Source: Streptomyces sp. NL15-2K | GTDB taxonomy: Bacteria; Actinomycetota; Actinomycetes; Streptomycetales; Streptomycetaceae | NCBI RefSeq assembly: GCF_030551255.1 | Contig: NZ_CP130630.1 | Location: 7,049,501-7,113,500 of the forward strand | DNA: 64,000 nucleotides | Direction: 5' to 3' | Shown: positions 52,685 through 64,000 of the stretch, in pieces | Layout: every line of letters starts with the position of its first letter | Numbering within the stretch: the first letter of the stretch is position 1 | The notes under the pieces: generated by a model | The model's input: the letters and a program-made list of their open reading frames with translations, nothing else | Told to the model about the DNA's origin: nothing | Database searches by the model: none | Made by a program: the position numbers and the translations under genes

Positions 52685-54133
52685 ATGTCTGCCGAACCCC
52701 TCTCCCACGAATCCACCGCCTTCCGTGCCGCTCTCGACGTGATCCGCGCCGTCGAGCCGCGCGTGGCCGATGCCATCGGCCAGGAGGTCGCCGACCAGCG
52801 CGCGATGCTCAAACTGATCGCCTCCGAGAACTACGCCTCCCCGGCCACCCTCCTGGCGATGGGCAACTGGTTCAGCGACAAGTACGCCGAGGGCACCATC
52901 GGCCGCCGCTTCTACGCCGGCTGCCGCAACGTCGACACCGTCGAGGCCCTCGCCGCCGAGCACGCGCGTGAACTCTTCGGCGCCCGCCACGCCTACGTCC
53001 AGCCGCACTCCGGCATCGACGCCAACCTCGTCGCCTTCTGGTCCGTCCTCGCCGCCCGGGTCGAGGCTCCCGCCCTGGAGAAGGCCGGCGTCCGCCAGGT
53101 CAACGACCTCTCCGAGGCCGACTGGGCCGAGCTCCGCCAGGCCTTCGGCAACCAGCGCATGCTCGGCATGTCCCTGGACGCCGGCGGCCACCTCACCCAC
53201 GGCTTCCGCCCGAACATCTCCGGCAAGATGTTCGACCAGCGCTCCTACGGCACCGACCCCGCCACGGGTCTGATCGACTACGAGGCGCTGCGCGTGTCGG
53301 CCCGTGAGTTCAAGCCGCTGATCATCGTCGCCGGCTACTCCGCCTACCCCCGTCTCGTGAACTTCCGGATCATGCGGGAGATCGCCGACGAGGTCGGGGC
53401 GACCTTGATGGTGGACATGGCGCACTTCGCGGGCCTGGTGGCCGGCAAGGTGCTGACCGGCGACTTCGACCCGGTCCCGCACGCCCAGATCGTCACCACC
53501 ACCACCCACAAGTCGCTGCGCGGCCCGCGCGGCGGCATGGTCCTGTGTGACGACTCCCTCAAGGACCAGGTCGACCGCGGCTGCCCGATGGTCCTCGGCG
53601 GCCCCCTCCCGCACGTCATGGCCGCCAAGGCCGTCGCCCTCGCCGAGGCCCGTCAGCCCTCCTTCCAGGACTACGCCCAGCGCATCGTCGACAACTCCCG
53701 CGCGCTGGCGGAAGGCCTGATGCGCCGGGGCGCCACCCTCGTGACCGGCGGCACCGACAACCACCTCAACCTGATCGACGTCGCCTCCTCCTACGGCCTC
53801 ACCGGCCGTCAGGCCGAGGCCGCCCTGCTCGACTCGGGCATCGTCACCAACCGCAACGCCATCCCGGCCGACCCCAACGGCGCCTGGTACACCTCCGGCA
53901 TCCGCATCGGCACCCCCGCCCTGACCACGCGTGGCCTGGGCACCGCCGAGATGGACGAGGTCGCGGGCCTCATCGACCGGGTCCTCACCACCACGGAGCC
54001 CGGCACCACCAGCAAGGGCGCCCCCTCCAAGGCCCAGCACATCCTCGACCCGAAGATCGCGGACGAGATCTCCCGCCGGGCCACCGACCTCGTCGCCGGC
54101 TTCCCGCTGTACCCGGAGATCGACCTCGGCTGA
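52685..54133 (+). CDS. glyA: Serine hydroxymethyltransferase
   Basis: Converts serine and THF to glycine and 5,10-methylene-THF, feeding FolD. 482 aa, longer than the ~420-residue standard, with insertions after ~residue 110 ([19 protein letters not shown] region) typical of one actinobacterial subgroup. Motifs: [41 protein letters not shown] and the PLP Lys in [14 protein letters not shown]. The ATG at 52685 has GGAGGTCG upstream. Controlled by the ZTP riboswitch just upstream. Confidence 0.96.
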   Translation: MSAEPLSHESTAFRAALDVIRAVEPRVADAIGQEVADQRAMLKLIASENYASPATLLAMGNWFSDKYAEGTIGRRFYAGCRNVDTVEALAAEHARELFGARHAYVQPHSGIDANLVAFWSVLAARVEAPALEKAGVRQVNDLSEADWAELRQAFGNQRMLGMSLDAGGHLTHGFRPNISGKMFDQRSYGTDPATGLIDYEALRVSAREFKPLIIVAGYSAYPRLVNFRIMREIADEVGATLMVDMAHFAGLVAGKVLTGDFDPVPHAQIVTTTTHKSLRGPRGGMVLCDDSLKDQVDRGCPMVLGGPLPHVMAAKAVALAEARQPSFQDYAQRIVDNSRALAEGLMRRGATLVTGGTDNHLNLIDVASSYGLTGRQAEAALLDSGIVTNRNAIPADPNGAWYTSGIRIGTPALTTRGLGTAEMDEVAGLIDRVLTTTEPGTTSKGAPSKAQHILDPKIADEISRRATDLVAGFPLYPEIDLG

Positions 54134-54147
54134 CGCTCCCGGCGGGC

Positions 54148-54948
54148 CTACAGGTCGATCAGTTCCTGTCGTGGTTCCTCCCGCGGCGGTCCGGCTCCCG
54201 GCCGGGCCGCCGCGCGGCGTATCAGCAGCGTCCCGCCGGCACCGGCCCCGAAGCCCACGGCCAGGCCCGGCACCGCCCACCAGGCGCCGTCAGGTCTCCA
54301 CCGCCCGGCCCCCTCACCCGCCGTGCTCCCGACCGTCCCGCTCCCGACCGTCCCGTCGACCGCCCCGTCTCCCGCCGTACCGAGCAGCTCCATCCGACTC
54401 AGCTGCTCCCATACCGAGCGCGGCGCCCGATGCCAGCGGATGTCGTCGTCCGTCACATCCGGCGACCAGTCCACGCGCACCCACGGCGTGCCGTCCTCCG
54501 CCACGAACAACTGGTCCTGCCGCTCCATCGCCACATCGCCCCCCGGCGCCGAGTTCGTCTGCGGCCAGCCGCCGACACCCGTCAGCCCCCAGACCACGGT
54601 CATCCGCACCGGCGGATACCCACCCTCGGCCCACGCCTCCGACACCGGCTCCGACCCGGTGAACGTCGGCTGCAACAGCTGCCAGAGTCGGGCGAAGTAC
54701 GGCTCGCCGGAGCGCACCGCCGTCGTCCGACCGGAGCCGCCCGCGACGACCACCGCCAGATCGGGAACGTCAGGATCACGGTCCGGCTCCTGCTCCTGCT
54801 CCTGCGCCTGTTCCTGCCCCTGCGCCACCGCGTCGACTGCCGCATGGGCCGCCGCGTGAGCCGCCGGCATTCCGAGCAAGGCCCCCGCCATCGACACCGG
54901 CACGAAGATCGCCAGCCGTGCCCTCGCGCGTCTGCGCCGAGTTGCCAT
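54148..54948 (-). CDS. Secreted, C-terminally anchored protein, unknown (paralogue 1)
   Basis: 266 aa, ATG at 54948. Basic start then a signal segment (ARLAIFVPVSMAGALLG, cleavage after AHA). A Gln/Glu-rich stretch (QGQEQAQEQEQE) follows, then a folded region with WQLLQPTFTGSEPV, VRMTVVWGLTGVGGWP and WVRVDWSPDV. A C-terminal membrane helix (AWWAVPGLAVGFGAGAGGTLL) is followed by an Arg-rich tail ending RQELIDL. It shares this layout and the C-terminal PRQEL(I/R)D(L/V) with the next gene. Probably a membrane-anchored extracytoplasmic protein. I do not recognise a family. Confidence 0.8.
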   Translation of the reverse strand: MATRRRRARARLAIFVPVSMAGALLGMPAAHAAAHAAVDAVAQGQEQAQEQEQEPDRDPDVPDLAVVVAGGSGRTTAVRSGEPYFARLWQLLQPTFTGSEPVSEAWAEGGYPPVRMTVVWGLTGVGGWPQTNSAPGGDVAMERQDQLFVAEDGTPWVRVDWSPDVTDDDIRWHRAPRSVWEQLSRMELLGTAGDGAVDGTVGSGTVGSTAGEGAGRWRPDGAWWAVPGLAVGFGAGAGGTLLIRRAAARPGAGPPREEPRQELIDL

Positions 54949-55018
54949 CAGTCCCCCCACGTCTCCCACGTTGTCCGGGCTCCCCTCCTGGTCGTCCCGC
55001 CTCCCCGCTTGCGCGACC

Positions 55019-55765
55019 TCACACGTCCCGCAGCTCCTGCCGGGGCCCCGGCTCCCGCCGCAGTCGGTCCCACGGCATCCGCCGGACGTACGGACGCAGA
55101 ACCAGCGCCAGCACCGCTCCGGCCGCCGCGCCGGGCAGAGCCCACCACCACTCCGTGTCGTCGACCGTCGGAGGCGTGCCGGCCCGCACGGTGACGGTCG
55201 TCGTGTCGGCCGGGTCGGCCGACCCGGCCGGGGCGGCCGCCGTATCGTCCGTTTCCGAAGGCGCTGGGAAGATCGCGGGCGCGCCCTCGGCCGAGGTCTT
55301 GCCCATCACGCCCAGCTTCTTGAGCAGGGCGCGGAGCCGGTCGGGGTGCTGGGCGCGGTGCCAGTGCCCGTTCACCGTCTCGGTCAGGTCCGCCGCCGTG
55401 TGTATCCAGACGTCGTCGGCGTCGGTCATTGGGAAGACACGGTCCAGCCGCCAGGGCGACACGTCGTGCGCCATCCATGTGACATTGATCTGCCGGGCGG
55501 CTGTCAGAGCGGCCTCGGGCGGCTTGTCGCGCGTGCCCGTGCCCGGCTGGCCGAGGAGGCGCTCCAGCTCTCCGTACTCCTTGTCGGAGTAGTACAGCGA
55601 AGCCGTCTCCGTGCTCTGCGGCGACACCACGAGCACGCTGGTCGGCCCGCCGGCCGACGCGGAAGACGCTCCCCACACCATCAGCGCGAGCGTCACCGCC
55701 AACGCCCCGGCCAACCCCGCCAGTTCACGACATCGGCTGCCTCGGCCGCCCACCTTCACACGCAT
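55019..55765 (-). CDS. Secreted, C-terminally anchored protein, unknown (paralogue 2)
   Basis: 248 aa, ATG at 55765. Signal peptide with LAGALAVTLALMVWG and cleavage near ASA. The mature part begins GGPTSVLVVSPQSTETASLY and includes ARQINVTWMAHDVSPWRLDR, DADDVWIHTAAD and GHWHRAQHPDRLRALLK. It ends in a membrane helix (WWWALPGAAAGAVLALVL) and an Arg-rich tail. Arranged like paralogue 1, 70 bp upstream of it, probably in one transcript. It lies next to an ECF sigma/anti-sigma pair, so the two may be in its regulon. Function unknown. Confidence 0.8.
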   Translation of the reverse strand: MRVKVGGRGSRCRELAGLAGALAVTLALMVWGASSASAGGPTSVLVVSPQSTETASLYYSDKEYGELERLLGQPGTGTRDKPPEAALTAARQINVTWMAHDVSPWRLDRVFPMTDADDVWIHTAADLTETVNGHWHRAQHPDRLRALLKKLGVMGKTSAEGAPAIFPAPSETDDTAAAPAGSADPADTTTVTVRAGTPPTVDDTEWWWALPGAAAGAVLALVLRPYVRRMPWDRLRREPGPRQELRDV

Positions 55766-55864
55766 CCGAACCCCCTACCGGACGATCCCCTCGCGACCCG
55801 CCCACGAGCCGCCTGTCACTTCTGGTACACCGCCCGACCCGCCGAGGTTCCCACTCCGCCCGCA

Positions 55865-56825
55865 CTATCTCGAGGACGTCCTTTCCGGCTCGTCGAGCGA
55901 CTTCGCGATCTCCACCGCCCGCGCCTTCGAAGCCACCCCCTCCAGCCGGAGCGTCACGTCCTCGCCGCCCATGTCATGGGTCCACAGCAGCGTCGGCCCG
56001 GCCGTCCGTTCCTTACGCGTGTACTGCTCCCCGTCCGCGCCCACCAGCCAGAAACGCAGCACGTGCGGGCGCGGGAACCACAGGGCGGGGTCCGCCATGC
56101 CGTTGTCGGACGTGTTCTTGCCCAGTTCCAGCCACTCCGGCTGCTCACGCGCGGCCTTCGTGAAGGTGATGTCCAGGCCCGCCGCGAATTCGTCCAGCCG
56201 GATCACCCGTCCCTGCTCGTGCCAGCACAGAGTCACCAGGAACCGCCCCTGAGGCTCGTCGGTCACCGCCACCGCGTCCGGCACGCCCAGCGCCCGGGGT
56301 ACCAGCGGCTCGAACCCGGCCCGCCGCTCGGCCTGCGCCATCGACAGCGACCGCCCGCAGCCGGGCACCTCGGCGCCGCTGGAGGGCACCGCCGACGGGT
56401 CGTACCGCACCTCGACCCCGCCGAAGTCGAACCAGTCGAGCACCGAGGCCCGCACCGGAGGCGTGAGCGCGAGCACCGCCAGCAGGCCGCACAGCGCCGC
56501 GGTCAGCGAACGCCACCGCGTCCGCGTCCACTGCCGGACCGTCCGCAGGCGCTCGGCGGCCCGCGGCGGCTCAGGTGCCGGGACCGGTAGGCGCTCGGCG
56601 AGTATCTGCTCCAGCACCCGCTCCACCATCGACTCGGACCCGGCGGCACCCGGCGGATCCAGCGCTCGCCCGAGCGCGCGCAGTTCCTCGGGCAGGCCCG
56701 CCTCACCGTCGTACGAACCCCGCGCATCCCGCGCATCCCACGCATCCCACGCATCCCACGCATCCCCAGTATCCCGCGCATCCCCCGGATCCCAGGCATC
56801 CCCTGTATCCCGCGCATCCCGCCCG

Positions 56826-56839
<14 letters not shown>
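55865..56839 (-). CDS. Membrane protein encoded after an ECF sigma factor; candidate anti-sigma factor
   Basis: 324 aa, ATG at 56839 with GGAAGGGGG just upstream; it starts inside the sigma gene (14-bp overlap). Residues ~1-40 are a repeat of DARDTGDAWD-type units from 12-18-bp tandem DNA repeats. Residues ~45-105 are a cytoplasmic helical part that could bind sigma. One membrane helix (SLTAALCGLLAVLALT) precedes a ~200-residue extracellular domain with LDWFDFGGVEVRYD and GRFLVTLCWHEQGRVIRLDEF. Coupling to the sigma gene and topology argue for an anti-sigma role. No zinc-binding HxxxCxxC motif is visible. Confidence 0.8.
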
Positions 56840-58542
<1,703 letters not shown>

Positions 58543-58559
58543 GCCCGCGCCACGGCGCA

Positions 58560-58635
58560 CGGCCGAAACGCGACTGGCATGCGGCCGAAACGCGCCTGGT
58601 ATGCGGCTGGAACACATCCGGCACACGGCTGTACC
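58560..58635. repeat. 22-bp tandem repeat after trpS
   Basis: Units start CGGCCGAAACGCGACTGG... at 58560, 58582 and 58604 (the last diverged), with a partial fourth at 58626. The first two differ at two bases. Further on, AGACGCACCAGCA is repeated twice near 58755-58785. The 277-bp region between trpS and the next gene holds no credible ORF and no strong terminator stem. Confidence 0.8.
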
Positions 58636-58819
58636 ACCGCACAGCGCTGCACATCACTACGGTTGCGCCTGCCCGGAGCACAGCCGTGGCCGTACAGTCG
58701 ATAGCCGGACGGCCACCACGCGCGTCCGCCGGGGCGCACGGACAGCACCAAAGACGCACCAGCAAGACGCACCAGCAAGACGATCTGTACGACGCAACAA
58801 CAGGACGACAGGAGACGAC

Positions 58820-59401
58820 GTGGGGACCGTAACGATCGGCGTGTCGATCGCGGTCCCGGAGCCTCACGGCAGCCAGCTGCAGCAGCTGCGCGCGGGCTTC
58901 GGCGACGCCGCGGCTCACGGCATCCCCACGCATGTCACGCTGCTGCCGCCGACAGAGGTCGACGCCTCGCTGCTGCCCGCGATCGAGGCCCATCTCGCCG
59001 AGGTCGCCGCCGCCGGGCGCCCCTTCCCGATGCGCCTGTCCGGCACGGGTACGTTCCGGCCCCTGTCGCCCGTCGTCTTCGTCCAGGTCGTCGAGGGCGC
59101 CGGAGCCTGCGCCTGGCTGCAGAAGCAGGTCCGCGACGCCTCCGGACCCGTGGCACGCGAACTGCAGTTCCCGTACCACCCGCATGTCACGGTGGCCCAC
59201 GGCATCGACGACGCGGCCATGGACCGCGCCTTCGAGGAACTCGCCGACTACGAGGCCGAGTGGCCGTGCACCGACTTCGCGCTGTATGAGCAGGGTGCCG
59301 ATGGGGTGTGGCGGAAGCTGCGGGAGTTCACCTTCGGCGGGGCGGTGGTGCCGTCGCAGGCGTCGGCGCCTGTCGAGCGGGGATCGCTGCCGGCGCACTG
59401 A
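58820..59401 (+). CDS. 2'-5' RNA ligase / LigT-type 2H phosphoesterase-like protein
   Basis: 193 aa, GTG with AGGAG 6 nt upstream. It carries the two HxT motifs of the 2H superfamily: THVTLLPP (~residue 38) and HPHVTVAHG (~residue 118), which together form the active site. Length fits LigT-like cyclic phosphodiesterases/RNA ligases, which act on 2',3'-cyclic phosphates or 2'-5' linkages. Substrate unknown. It lies after trpS, a frequent actinobacterial neighbour. Its stop is 19 bp from that of the convergent STAND gene. Confidence 0.9.
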   Translation: MGTVTIGVSIAVPEPHGSQLQQLRAGFGDAAAHGIPTHVTLLPPTEVDASLLPAIEAHLAEVAAAGRPFPMRLSGTGTFRPLSPVVFVQVVEGAGACAWLQKQVRDASGPVARELQFPYHPHVTVAHGIDDAAMDRAFEELADYEAEWPCTDFALYEQGADGVWRKLREFTFGGAVVPSQASAPVERGSLPAH

Positions 59402-59420
59402 GCGGGGCGGGTGCTCGGAG

Positions 59421-63882
<4,462 letters not shown>

Positions 63883-63896
<14 letters not shown>

Positions 63897-64000
63897 CGCT
63901 CGGCTCCGCGTCCGGTGACGGCCGGTCGTCCGTGTCCGGTGACGGCCGGTCGTTCGCGTCCGGTGACGGCCGGTCGTTCGCGTCCGGTGACGGCCGGTCG
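63883..64000 (-). CDS. C-terminal end of the gene upstream of the STAND protein (partial)
   Basis: The minus-strand frame entering from the right edge reads four DRPSPDAN-type units and then EPSGDDG and TGA (63883-63885). It overlaps the STAND GTG by 14 nt, so the two are translationally coupled. Only a disordered Asp/Pro-rich tail is visible. In actinobacteria, trypsin-STAND genes often follow a small partner gene, and this is probably such a partner, but no domain can be seen. Confidence 0.65.
63905..64000. repeat. 24-bp tandem repeat at the right edge
   Basis: Four copies of a 24-bp unit beginning GCGTCCGGTGACGGCCGG run to the end of the window and probably beyond. They differ at two or three positions. 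On the minus strand they encode the DRPSPDAN units of the partial gene. Confidence 0.9.

Noticed and set aside
52469..54280. 603-aa open frame antisense to glyA
   Set aside because: Shadow of glyA with no domain. The GC-skewed third position belongs to glyA.

Overview
The window is a contiguous piece of a high-GC actinobacterial chromosome, almost certainly Streptomyces. The GC content and third-position bias are very high, GTG starts and 4-bp GTGA/ATGA gene overlaps are frequent, rare TTA codons occur, and the gene families (WhiJ-like regulator with DUF397, DUF2690 and DUF6350 proteins, DUF3017 after folD) are typical of that genus. Core central-metabolism genes are interleaved with accessory islands. 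I see no rRNA, tRNA, CRISPR array, prophage or complete transposase gene.

Layout. 1-10.5 kb: the end of a repeat protein, sucCD, an XRE/sigma-like membrane regulator, a DUF6350 (PerM-like) membrane protein, a small membrane protein, then purN-purH. 10.5-23.4 kb, mostly on the minus strand: a cell-wall island with three Ser/Thr protein kinases carrying extracytoplasmic wall domains (two peptidoglycan-binding, one lytic-transglycosylase-like), two FHA proteins coupled to two of them, two secreted peptidoglycan-binding paralogues, a DUF1906 hydrolase-like protein and an M15-peptidase-like protein without its zinc ligands. A WhiJ-type regulatory set (anti-sigma-like ATPase, XRE regulator, DUF397) sits inside it. 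One promoter-like motif recurs at four junctions of this island. 23.5-30 kb: RDD membrane protein, folD-DUF3017 with a 280-bp MITE inserted in the stop codon, two XRE membrane regulators, and mdh behind a MarR-type palindrome. 30-38 kb: a MarR-GNAT regulator beside a choline/betaine operon (aldehyde dehydrogenase, GMC oxidoreductase, ABC transporter). 38-41.8 kb: PEP-mutase-like protein, three AhpD-like proteins and a MocR regulator.

41.9-50.2 kb: a compact minus-strand operon that appears to make and activate p-aminobenzoate (PabAB fusion, PabC-like lyase, two acyl-CoA ligases, FAD monooxygenase, ABM-like membrane protein), followed by a DMT transporter and ornithine aminotransferase. 52.5-59.4 kb: glyA behind a ZTP riboswitch, two secreted paralogues, an ECF sigma/anti-sigma pair, trpS and a 2'-5' RNA ligase-like protein. 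59.4-64 kb: a 1491-residue trypsin/STAND-NTPase/WD40 protein and the tail of its upstream partner.

Links between regions: purN, purH, folD and glyA all belong to 10-formyl-THF-dependent purine synthesis, and the ZTP riboswitch senses the intermediate that accumulates when that supply fails. sucCD and mdh belong to the TCA cycle. The strongest candidate for an undescribed system is the wall-coupled kinase island with its shared promoter-like motif. The p-aminobenzoate operon comes second.
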